NCBI GenBank assembly: GCA_964400725.1
Contig: CAYNVS010000091.1
Span: forward strand, 1-6,320
DNA: 6,320 nucleotides
Direction of reading: 5' to 3'
Origin: CAYNVS01 sp964400725
GTDB lineage: Bacteria; Myxococcota_A; SURF-8; CAYNVS01
Position numbers and translations under genes: made by a program. Below, piece after piece: positions 1 to 6,226 of this stretch (positions are counted from its first letter, which is position 1; each line of letters starts with the position of its first letter). Under the pieces are notes generated by a model. It searched no databases, had not been told where the DNA came from, and saw nothing but the letters and a program-made list of their open reading frames with translations.

Positions 1-2
1 AA

Positions 3-923
3 ATGCTTTCAAAAAAGGTGGGCGTTCTTTACGGCGGCGCATCCAGCGAAAGAGAAGTAAGCCTTAAAAGCGGAGCCGCGGCGGCCAAGGCGCTCGAATC
101 CATCGGCTACAACGTCGCTCTCATCGACGCCAAAGAGCGGATGATTGAAAAAATACGCGAAGAGAAAATCGAAGTCGCATGGCTCGCGCTGCACGGCAAA
201 TGGGGCGAGGACGGCTGCGTTCAAGGCGCGATGGAGATTCTTAAAATCCCCTACACCGGCTCGTCGGTCGCGGCGAGCGCGCTGGGCATGAACAAAGAAT
301 ACTCCAACGCGCTGTTCGAGCGCGCCGGTCTTAAAATTCCGGCTTCGAGAATCGTCCGCAGAAACCGGATCGCGGATTTCTCGCCGCAAGAGCTCGACTT
401 CGAGCCGCCGTTCGTCGTCAAGCCGGTCAACGAAGGCTCCAGCGTAGGGGTTGCAATCGTAAAAGAGATTTCGGGTTTGAGCGCGGCGCTGGCGAAAGCG
501 GCGGCGTTAAACGACGACGCGATGATTCAGCGTTATATTAAAGGCAAAGAAGTCCATGTCGGGCTGCTTAACGGCAAGCCGCTCGGAGCGATTTTAATCG
601 TTCCCGAAAGCGAATTTTACGACTACGACGCCAAATACGTAACCCGCCGGACGCGGTACGTCTATCCCGCTCCGCTCGAACCCGCGCTTTACGAAAAGGC
701 GCTCGACTGCGCGAAGACGGCGTACGACGCGCTTGGCTGCGACGGCGTCTCCCGCGTGGACGAAATCATCGACGAGCAGGGAGAGGTTTACATTCTTGAA
801 AACAATTCGCTGCCGGGAATGACGGAAACGTCGCTGGTTCCGAAAATAGCCGCCGGAGTCGGAATTTCCTTCGAGCGGCTTTGCGAGGAAATACTGCTCG
901 GCGCAAGCCTTAAAATCAATTGA
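3..923 (+). CDS. ddl: D-alanine--D-alanine ligase
   Basis: This cytoplasmic ATP-grasp enzyme joins two D-Ala molecules to make the D-Ala-D-Ala end of the peptidoglycan stem peptide, using ATP. The 306 residues match the usual family length. The N-terminal signature GGASSEREVSLKSG is at residues 11-24 (Glu16 binds the first D-Ala) and LHGKWGEDG at 63-71. The ATP-grasp segment KPVNEGSSVGV is at 140-150. The omega loop YDYDAKYV at 206-213 carries Lys211 and Tyr212, and a Tyr there fits D-Ala rather than D-lactate specificity as in VanA. Arg251 and Asp253, then Glu266 and Asn268 in LENNSLPGMT, supply the Mg2+ and phosphate ligands. All residues expected from E. coli DdlB are present. The ATG at 3 gives the normal family N-terminus, but the ribosome binding site lies outside the window, as do the upstream neighbours (often murC/murB in this family). 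The following promoter suggests that the next genes are transcribed separately. Confidence 0.96.
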   Translation: MLSKKVGVLYGGASSEREVSLKSGAAAAKALESIGYNVALIDAKERMIEKIREEKIEVAWLALHGKWGEDGCVQGAMEILKIPYTGSSVAASALGMNKEYSNALFERAGLKIPASRIVRRNRIADFSPQELDFEPPFVVKPVNEGSSVGVAIVKEISGLSAALAKAAALNDDAMIQRYIKGKEVHVGLLNGKPLGAILIVPESEFYDYDAKYVTRRTRYVYPAPLEPALYEKALDCAKTAYDALGCDGVSRVDEIIDEQGEVYILENNSLPGMTETSLVPKIAAGVGISFERLCEEILLGASLKIN

Positions 924-948
924 AAAAAACGCGCGATAAGCGTATAAT
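920..948 (+). promoter_or_regulatory. sigma70-type promoter for the AsnB-like/Wzy unit
   Basis: A -35 box TTGAAA (920-925, five of six matches to consensus) and a perfect -10 box TATAAT (943-948) are separated by exactly 17 bp. The predicted transcript start is near 955, giving a leader of about 40 nt before the ATG at 995. The -35 box overlaps the TGA stop of ddl (921-923). There is no extended -10 TG. The match is seen directly; activity is inferred. Confidence 0.8.
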
Positions 949-980
949 GCGCAAATTGTTTAAACGTAAACTTTAACGCG

Positions 981-985
981 AAAGG
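981..985 (+). promoter_or_regulatory. ribosome binding site of the AsnB-like gene
   Basis: AAAGG lies 9 nt before the ATG at 995 and is a reasonable Shine-Dalgarno match. A second AGG (990-992) is only two bases from the start codon and is too close to be the main site. The position supports the ATG at 995 as the start. Confidence 0.5.
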
Positions 986-994
986 CGATAGGCG

Positions 995-2845
995 ATGTCC
1001 GACTTTACCGTGTTCGTTCCTTCCGGCAAAAAAGCCGCAGAGGCCGGCAAAACGCTGAAAAAAATTGCGTCTCTTTACAAAGAAGTCCTCGGCTCCACGG
1101 GCGACGAGACGATTAATAAAAACGGCGCGTCCGTTTTAATTATTAAAAACGGATCCCTTCAGCCGGCCTTTTACTCGGACGAGCGCGGCTTCGTCGTAGT
1201 AAAGGGGCTTATTTACGACGTCAAGGAAATCGATCCGCGGGTCGATTTGAAAAAGCTGCTGGACGAATTCGCATCCGGCGGCGAGCCCGACTTCAACCGT
1301 TACGAAGGAGCGTTTGCGCTTGTCGCGCGCGACGCGGTAAACGACAAAACTTACGTTTTAAACGATCAGGCGTCGCTGTTAAATCTTTACTACGGCGAAA
1401 AGGACGGCGGATTGTGGGTTACGACGCGGACGCTGCCTTTGGCCAAAGCGCTTTCGCTGGAACTCGACAAGAACGGCGTAAAAGAATTCATCGCCCGCGG
1501 CATCGTGTTGGCTCCCAACACCGTCTTCAAAGGGTTCAAGCGGCTCCATTTGGGCGAGTACGCTTTGTATCAAAGCGGGAAACTCTGCGTAAACCGCTGC
1601 TGGCTCTCCTACGTGGAGCCGATGAAATTCGACTCGATGGACGAAGCCGTTTCCCTGCTCGCAAGCAAAATCGTCGATACGATGAGACGCTGCGCCCAGC
1701 TGCGGCAGCCGGCCGTAGCCGACCTTACCGGAGGTTACGACACTCGCCTTTTAGCGTGCGCGGCGGAGTTCGGCAGAATTCCTCTCGACTTTACCGTTAC
1801 CGGCGAAGACGAAGACGTCGACGTGCAGATTGCCAAGGAAATAGCCGCCGATTACAATTACAATCTCATTCATTGCTACAGGCAGAAATACCTCGACGTT
1901 CCTGCGGACGAGGCAATGCGCAGGAAGCTGCTTTATCTGACCGGAAACGACTTCGTATTCATCAACGTTTACGTTCAGTCTTTTCTGCGCGAACGGCTGC
2001 GCCATACGTACGGCCTGCACTTCAACGGCGTCGGCGGCGAGACGATTCGATATTACAACTGGGGACAAGAGTTTCAAAACATCGGAAAGCGCCGGCTTGC
2101 AAACGTTGATAACGCCTTGCGCTACCGCTTCAATTACGACGGGCCTCCGCCCAAAGGGCTTTACGACGTCGATTGGTTCGGCGGCGCGATGGCGCGTCTG
2201 CGCGCCGGCATCGAGGAAATTTGCAAGCAGGTCCCAGACTCTTTGAACACGCAGCAGCTGGACGCGGTCTTCAACTGGAAAATGACCGGGCATTCGTCGC
2301 TGTACGGCTCGTCGCTGTCGTGGTACATGCCTTCTTCCGTGCCGCTTATGCAGGCGCAGACGCTCAACGTTACGCTCGGAATTCCGTGGCGGTACCGCGT
2401 AACTTCGCTTTTCCAGCGCAAAATTAATTACATCCTTTCGCCCAAACTGGCGATGTACCGCGTCCCTTACGGCAGCACCGCCGCTCCCGTAAAGGCGAAA
2501 ACTCTTCACCGCGACGCCATGCAGCTCGCCGAACGCGGAGCGCACTTATTGGAAAAAATAGATAAAATAGCTTTAAAAGGAAAGGCCAAAGCGGCCATAG
2601 CGGGGCCGGAGCCGAAGAAGCCGATAAAAAAAGCGTTCCTCAACCCGGAATTCCGCGCCATGATGACGCCGGAAAATATGAAGAGCCGCGGCATATATAA
2701 CAAAGACGGCCTTCGCGCGTTTTGCGGCCAAACGGACGAAGAAATAATGGCGAAGGAAAATTTCTACCTCAAGGCGGCGAACTTTGAAATACTCTGCCGC
2801 GAAATGGGAATAGAGCCCGACGCCTCGCTTTTAAAGGAAGATTGA
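995..2845 (+). CDS. asparagine synthase-like protein with degenerate glutaminase domain
   Basis: A 616-residue protein with the two-domain plan of AsnB. Residues 1 to about 200 resemble the class II glutamine amidotransferase fold (YEGAFALV at 103-110, VLNDQASLLNLYY at 121-133), but the protein starts MSDFTV and has no Cys2 nucleophile, so it probably cannot hydrolyse glutamine. The synthetase half has the PP-loop form LTGGYDTR at 244-251, where AsnB has SGGxDS, and GVGGE at 345-349, where AsnB has the GEGADE-type motif. The C-terminal part (about 545-605, including RGIYNKDGL) resembles the end of the AsnB synthetase domain. A lysine-rich stretch (about 521-546) makes it longer than E. coli AsnB (554 aa). 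The family activates a carboxylate with ATP as an acyl-adenylate. Homologues occur in surface-polysaccharide clusters, often with unproven roles. Co-transcription with a Wzy/WaaL-type gene suggests modification of a glycan carboxylate using free ammonia or an amine. Family assignment is firm; substrate is unknown, and housekeeping asparagine synthesis is unlikely. Confidence 0.85.
   Translation: MSDFTVFVPSGKKAAEAGKTLKKIASLYKEVLGSTGDETINKNGASVLIIKNGSLQPAFYSDERGFVVVKGLIYDVKEIDPRVDLKKLLDEFASGGEPDFNRYEGAFALVARDAVNDKTYVLNDQASLLNLYYGEKDGGLWVTTRTLPLAKALSLELDKNGVKEFIARGIVLAPNTVFKGFKRLHLGEYALYQSGKLCVNRCWLSYVEPMKFDSMDEAVSLLASKIVDTMRRCAQLRQPAVADLTGGYDTRLLACAAEFGRIPLDFTVTGEDEDVDVQIAKEIAADYNYNLIHCYRQKYLDVPADEAMRRKLLYLTGNDFVFINVYVQSFLRERLRHTYGLHFNGVGGETIRYYNWGQEFQNIGKRRLANVDNALRYRFNYDGPPPKGLYDVDWFGGAMARLRAGIEEICKQVPDSLNTQQLDAVFNWKMTGHSSLYGSSLSWYMPSSVPLMQAQTLNVTLGIPWRYRVTSLFQRKINYILSPKLAMYRVPYGSTAAPVKAKTLHRDAMQLAERGAHLLEKIDKIALKGKAKAAIAGPEPKKPIKKAFLNPEFRAMMTPENMKSRGIYNKDGLRAFCGQTDEEIMAKENFYLKAANFEILCREMGIEPDASLLKED
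2833..2840 (+). promoter_or_regulatory. ribosome binding site for the GTG start at 2850
   Basis: AAAGGAAG sits inside the last codons of the AsnB-like gene, with GGAAG 9 nt upstream of a GTG. No ATG is available close by in this frame, so this site decides the GTG start. It implies tight translational linkage between the two genes. Confidence 0.6.
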
Positions 2846-2849
2846 GCCC

Positions 2850-4307
2850 GTGGCGACAGAGACGATAGCGGCCGCGGGCGCGGTCGTCCGCGGCGGATCC
2901 GGCGAGCCAAAGCAGTCGTTTTACGGCAACGTCGCGGTCATTTTGGCTATTTTCGCGGTTCTTTACCCTTTTCTGCCTAAACAGGCGCAGTCCTTCAACA
3001 GCGAATCGGTTAGATTTGCCCTTTCCGGCGCATATTTCGTTATATTTCTTGCCGCTATATTTTTAAGACCCAGCTTTTTTTTCCCGCTGATAATCAGTCT
3101 ATACCCGTTAAATTATCTTCTTATTAGAAGCGGGGGAATTTATGAAGCAGGTTACAATATAATTACGTTCTTTCTCGTAATTGTCGCTTTTTTTAAACTT
3201 AAAAGCGCGCCTTCTAGAAATTCGACGATAGCGCGCGGCGCGCCTTTCATTATTTTATTCGCTCTTGAAATTTTCCTTTATGTCGTCACCTCGAATTATC
3301 CTTTCTCCGGAAAAGTCAATAAATTCCTCACGATAGCGGTGTTTATAATCATTCTTTATTACTCAATCGACAAAATCGACCTGCGAATGTTAAAAAACAT
3401 TCTTTTTAATTACTTTGTCATCGCGCTGCTGGTTAATCTTTACATTCTGTCTATGACCAATTTTTCGTCGCTATCGACTCAGCGCTTCGGACAGCCGCAG
3501 GGATTGAACCCCAACGCAATCGCTTTTTTCACCGTCATGGGGCTCGTCTGCGTCAGCTTCTTTTTGAAGCTGGAAAACAAAAAAATTTCCTTGTGGTCGG
3601 CCGCTTACATAGCGGCGATGATAGGCTTTATTTTTCTTACCGGCAGCCGCATGGCTATGGTTAATACGGCGGTTTTCCTTTTTATATTCGCCGCTTTAAA
3701 ATTGGTTTCGCTGAGAATAATCATCATAACGCTGTTATTGGGAGCTTTTTACCAGCTCGCGTTCGGAGACGTAGGCTCGATAATAAACGAGCTTGCGAGC
3801 GAATACGAAAGTTCGTACGCGAGCAGGCGAGTATTTACGTTCAGCATCGAAAAAAACCTAAGAGAAGAGTTGAACGAAATCAGCAAAAAAATAGTTAAGG
3901 AAAATCCTTTTTTCGGAATAGGACCGTTCAGCTACGTAAAATATTCCGCGTCCATGGGAGTCCTTAGCCGTCATTACGGCGGTTTGGTGTCGCACAACAA
4001 TATTTTCGGAACCGCCGCCGAATACGGTTTGGTAGGGCTCGCTCTTTACTTGTTGTGGTTCATATCGTTCCTCTTTTCAGGGCCGCCGGGAAAAAAACTC
4101 AATATTTACGTTGCGGCGCTTGCGCTTATTTCCTTCGTTTTTCAGTACACGCACGGAATGGCGTTTTCGATGAACACCCTGACCCCTCTTCTTTTGGGGC
4201 TTCATTTTACCAGATTTTATAAAGAGGCGGGCGCTCGTCCCGTCTTCGTCTCCGCCGCGGCGCCGGCGCAGCCCGAACCGCCGCCTTTAAGGCGCGCAGG
4301 GCGTTAA
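2850..4307 (+). CDS. O-antigen polymerase/ligase family membrane protein (Wzy/WaaL-like)
   Basis: A 485-residue polytopic inner-membrane protein. By eye there are about 12-14 hydrophobic segments: near residues 27-43, 57-73, 74-92, 102-116, 130-147, 159-173, 184-202, 221-239, 250-265, 269-284, 287-304, 388-409, 417-433 and possibly 442-455. A large loop (about 305-387) separates the last groups, as is typical for this family. Wzy_C-type motifs are NPNAIAFF (220-227), LTGSRMAM (263-270), ENPFFGIGPFSY (351-362) and HNNIFGTAAEYGLVGLALYLL (382-402). The His in HNN and the TGSR arginine are typical of the family's functional sites. Such proteins either polymerise undecaprenyl-linked repeat units (Wzy) or ligate glycan to lipid A or another acceptor (WaaL); the sequence does not separate the two. 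The start is GTG, four bases after the AsnB-like stop. The C-terminus (466-485) is an Ala/Pro/Arg-rich cytoplasmic tail. The gene is visibly more AT-rich than its neighbours, partly because of Phe and Ile codons. Confidence 0.88.
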   Translation: MATETIAAAGAVVRGGSGEPKQSFYGNVAVILAIFAVLYPFLPKQAQSFNSESVRFALSGAYFVIFLAAIFLRPSFFFPLIISLYPLNYLLIRSGGIYEAGYNIITFFLVIVAFFKLKSAPSRNSTIARGAPFIILFALEIFLYVVTSNYPFSGKVNKFLTIAVFIIILYYSIDKIDLRMLKNILFNYFVIALLVNLYILSMTNFSSLSTQRFGQPQGLNPNAIAFFTVMGLVCVSFFLKLENKKISLWSAAYIAAMIGFIFLTGSRMAMVNTAVFLFIFAALKLVSLRIIIITLLLGAFYQLAFGDVGSIINELASEYESSYASRRVFTFSIEKNLREELNEISKKIVKENPFFGIGPFSYVKYSASMGVLSRHYGGLVSHNNIFGTAAEYGLVGLALYLLWFISFLFSGPPGKKLNIYVAALALISFVFQYTHGMAFSMNTLTPLLLGLHFTRFYKEAGARPVFVSAAAPAQPEPPPLRRAGR

Positions 4308-4322
4308 GCCTTAACGCTTTTT
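4301..4322 (+). terminator. rho-independent terminator containing both converging stop codons
   Basis: GCGTTAA (4301-4307) and TTAACGC (4311-4317) form a perfect 7-bp stem with a 3-nt GCC loop, followed by TTTTT (4318-4322). G4299 and G4300 could add two G-U pairs. The left arm includes the TAA stop of the polymerase/ligase gene, and the right arm includes the stop of the minus-strand glycosyltransferase. The T-run follows only on the plus strand, so it should terminate the plus-strand unit. The minus-strand side continues into CCTGCGCGCC with no T-run. The stem is short, so its strength is uncertain. Confidence 0.6.
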
Positions 4323-5411
4323 CGCCTTTAACATCTCTTCAAAAAGAGAAATAAACGAATCGACCAGCAAATCGGGGCCGTAGCGCCGTATAACGCTCGC
4401 TTTCGCTTTGGCTCCAACTTCGGCCGCCTCGCGCTTATTTTTAAGAAGAGAGCCAAGCCGTTTCGCCATTGCGTCGGCGTCGTCAACGTCCGCAAGGTAC
4501 GAATTTACGCCGTCGTCGATGATTTTATCGACCTGTCCGACGCGCGTAGAGACGCACGGAACTCCCCACGCCATCGCTTCCAGCAGCGCGTTTGGCATCC
4601 CCTCCGAGGACGAAGTAAGAACGAATGCGTCAACCTCGCCGCATACGGCCATGGCGTCCGGACGCTCGCCCGCCATTATTACAAGCCCCTCCGGCAGCGA
4701 CTCGTACAAGGCGCGCTCTTCGGGCGTCATCGTCGGTCTGCCGACGTGAAGGAAGACTGCGTTCGGGACGAGCTCTTGAGTCTTTTTCGCGACGCGCAGG
4801 AACATTGAAAAGTTTTTTTCGGCGCGTATGTTGCCCACCGCGGCCACGACGCGGGCTCCTTCGGGAATTTTCGCGTCGGCGCGAATTGACGAGCGCCAGC
4901 GCGGCAGGGTTTTATCGGGGATTTCCACGCCGTTCTCTATGACGCGCTCCAGCGGGCTGGGCTTGAACACCTTTTCGCGGCGCAGAAAATCAAGCGCCGC
5001 CTGCGAGTTGGCGGTAAGAACGGCCGAGCCGCGCACCAGCCCCACATTGGGACGGCGCATGAGGCTTACGGTCGTGCGGCCGTCGGCCTGCTCGTAATAC
5101 GTTACCGGTTTGCCCGCGCCGAGCGTGCGGCTGTAAACGGCGCCCGGAGCCGACGGGCTCCACATCACTATTACGTCGGGCGCGAACTTAATAAGTTTCG
5201 CGGCGTCGAAGGGAAGTCTCGTCTTGGGCGCGTCGCGAAGCGTCATAACCTGCAGACCGTCCGCTCTGAAACGCTCTTCCCAAAATCCGCCGACGTTGGA
5301 GACTACCGCGCAGCGCCATCCGCGGGACGCAAGCAGATTGCACAATAAATGAAGCTGACGCTCCGCGCCGCCTACGCAAAGCTGCGTTATAAAAAACAAA
5401 ACTTTTTTCAT
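4311..5411 (-). CDS. glycosyltransferase family 4 (GT-B fold)
   Basis: A 366-residue soluble or peripheral glycosyltransferase with two Rossmann-like domains. It should transfer a sugar from a nucleotide-sugar donor to a lipid-linked or glycan acceptor with retention of configuration, at the cytoplasmic membrane face. The N-terminal acceptor domain opens MKKVLFFITQLCVGGAERQL, with the GGAER motif at 14-18. The donor domain begins near 187 with VVAAVGNIRAEKN, where Arg196 and Lys199 are the usual phosphate-contacting basic residues. The EX7E motif is EGMPNALLE at 270-278, followed by AWGVPCVSTRVG (281-292). Length and motif spacing are normal and no residue is missing. The ATG at 5411 is 10 bp after the stop of the upstream GT2 gene. 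Only a distant AAGGGG (about 13 nt upstream) serves as a Shine-Dalgarno site, so translational coupling is plausible. The donor sugar and linkage cannot be read from the sequence. Confidence 0.92.
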   Translation of the reverse strand: MKKVLFFITQLCVGGAERQLHLLCNLLASRGWRCAVVSNVGGFWEERFRADGLQVMTLRDAPKTRLPFDAAKLIKFAPDVIVMWSPSAPGAVYSRTLGAGKPVTYYEQADGRTTVSLMRRPNVGLVRGSAVLTANSQAALDFLRREKVFKPSPLERVIENGVEIPDKTLPRWRSSIRADAKIPEGARVVAAVGNIRAEKNFSMFLRVAKKTQELVPNAVFLHVGRPTMTPEERALYESLPEGLVIMAGERPDAMAVCGEVDAFVLTSSSEGMPNALLEAMAWGVPCVSTRVGQVDKIIDDGVNSYLADVDDADAMAKRLGSLLKNKREAAEVGAKAKASVIRRYGPDLLVDSFISLFEEMLKAKKR

Positions 5412-5421
5412 TTGGCCGCGC

Positions 5422-6204
5422 TTACCCCTTGACCCTTATAACCCACGCCAGCTTGGCGATGTTCTTCAGGGCGTTCGGCACTCTCTTCATAAGGTTAATC
5501 GAGGGCGGGCGTATTTCTTTGAGCTGAATCGGTATCTCGCGGATGCGCACGTACGCGCGCTCGGCGCGGATTACCATCTCGGAGGCGAATATGTCTTTTT
5601 CCACCAAGCAGGCGTTGACGACGTTAATCAGCCGCTCGCGGTTGAACGCCTTGAGTCCGTGCGTGTCGGTGCCTTTAAATCCCGCCGCAACCCGGAGCAT
5701 TTGGTTGAGCGTGTAAGTCGCCGCCCGGCGGAAGAGAGGCCGCTCGTCCTTGGCCTGCGCAAGCCGCTTGCTGCCAATCACGAGGTCGGCTTCGTCGTTG
5801 AGCAGTATGCTCATCGCTCTGTCGTAAAAATTCACGTCGCAAAGGTCTATCTCGTCGCAAATCACGAAAATTCCCTTCGCCTCCTGAATGCCCTTTCGAA
5901 GCGCCTTGCCGTAGTTCGGCTCGTCGGTGTGAAGAGCGCGCAGGTTCTCGTAACGCAGCGCAAGCTCCTTGGCGATCGCAACGGTGTTGTCCGTCGATCC
6001 GTTCTCGGTCAGTATCACCTCGAAGTCCCAGTCGAAGTTCTCCGAGACTTCCATCATCAGGCTGTTTACGGCCGTCCTTAAAATCTTCTCCTCGTTATAA
6101 ATCGGAATAACGATTGAAACCAGCGGGTCGTCGGGCATAGCCATCTTTTTGGTCAGCTTTCCCTTGCGTCCGGAGTTTTTGGCGGCGTCTTTTGCGTCTG
6201 TCAT
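5422..6204 (-). CDS. glycosyltransferase family 2, DPM1-like (GT-A fold)
   Basis: A 260-residue GT-A glycosyltransferase of the polyprenyl-phosphate sugar transferase/DPM1-like type. A basic tail of about 27 residues precedes VSIVIPIYNEEKI (29-41), the nucleotide-binding start of the domain. TENGSTDNT (66-74) stands where most relatives have DDGSTDGT. CDEIDLCD (116-123) occupies the DxD metal-binding position, GSKRL is at 144-148, and GTDTHGLKAFNRE at 178-190 matches the conserved acceptor-side block. There are no clear membrane segments, so it lacks the C-terminal anchor of many bacterial dolichyl-phosphate-mannose-synthase-like proteins. Likely role: transfer of a sugar from a nucleotide donor to a polyprenyl phosphate or glycan intermediate at the inner membrane; donor unknown. 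The ATG at 6204 is chosen over an in-frame TTG at 6219 because a strong GAGGTG lies 5 nt before the ATG. The gene is 22 bp after the oxidoreductase fragment and 10 bp before the GT4 gene. Confidence 0.9.
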   Translation of the reverse strand: MTDAKDAAKNSGRKGKLTKKMAMPDDPLVSIVIPIYNEEKILRTAVNSLMMEVSENFDWDFEVILTENGSTDNTVAIAKELALRYENLRALHTDEPNYGKALRKGIQEAKGIFVICDEIDLCDVNFYDRAMSILLNDEADLVIGSKRLAQAKDERPLFRRAATYTLNQMLRVAAGFKGTDTHGLKAFNRERLINVVNACLVEKDIFASEMVIRAERAYVRIREIPIQLKEIRPPSINLMKRVPNALKNIAKLAWVIRVKG

Positions 6205-6209
6205 TTTTA

Positions 6210-6215
6210 CACCTC
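6210..6215 (-). promoter_or_regulatory. ribosome binding site deciding the GT2 start
   Basis: GAGGTG on the minus strand lies 5 nt upstream of the ATG at 6204. A longer reading from TTG at 6219 would place this site inside the coding region, so the shorter 260-residue product is preferred. Confidence 0.7.
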
Positions 6216-6226
6216 GCAAAGCGTTG

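Noticed and set aside
917..958. CAATT...AATTG inverted repeat and the GTTTAAAC palindrome (958-965) around the promoter as an operator
   Set aside because: Arms are only 5-8 bases in an AT-rich gap and match no operator I recognise; chance is sufficient.
1414..2109. 231-residue open frame on the plus strand inside the AsnB-like gene
   Set aside because: Extremely Arg-rich translation in the +1-type shadow frame, with no start-site signal and no domain.
1751..2545. 264-residue open frame antisense to the AsnB-like gene
   Set aside because: It is Arg/Val-rich with no recognisable motif and lies wholly opposite a clear coding gene. Such frames arise from GC-biased codon positions.
2583..2610. 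GGCC-rich inverted repeats inside the AsnB-like gene as a terminator
   Set aside because: Internal to an intact coding frame and not followed by a T-run.
2850..4307. Lower GC of the polymerase/ligase gene as evidence of recent horizontal transfer
   Set aside because: Hydrophobic Phe/Ile-rich membrane proteins are naturally AT-shifted, and the gene is tightly linked to its upstream partner. Codon-usage statistics would be needed.
5659..6081. 140-residue plus-strand frame opposite the GT2 gene
   Set aside because: Shadow of a well-supported glycosyltransferase; no independent motif or ribosome binding site seen.
6205..6219. Longer GT2 product starting at TTG 6219
   Set aside because: The strong GAGGTG site at 6210-6215 would fall inside the coding region and is ideally placed for the ATG at 6204.
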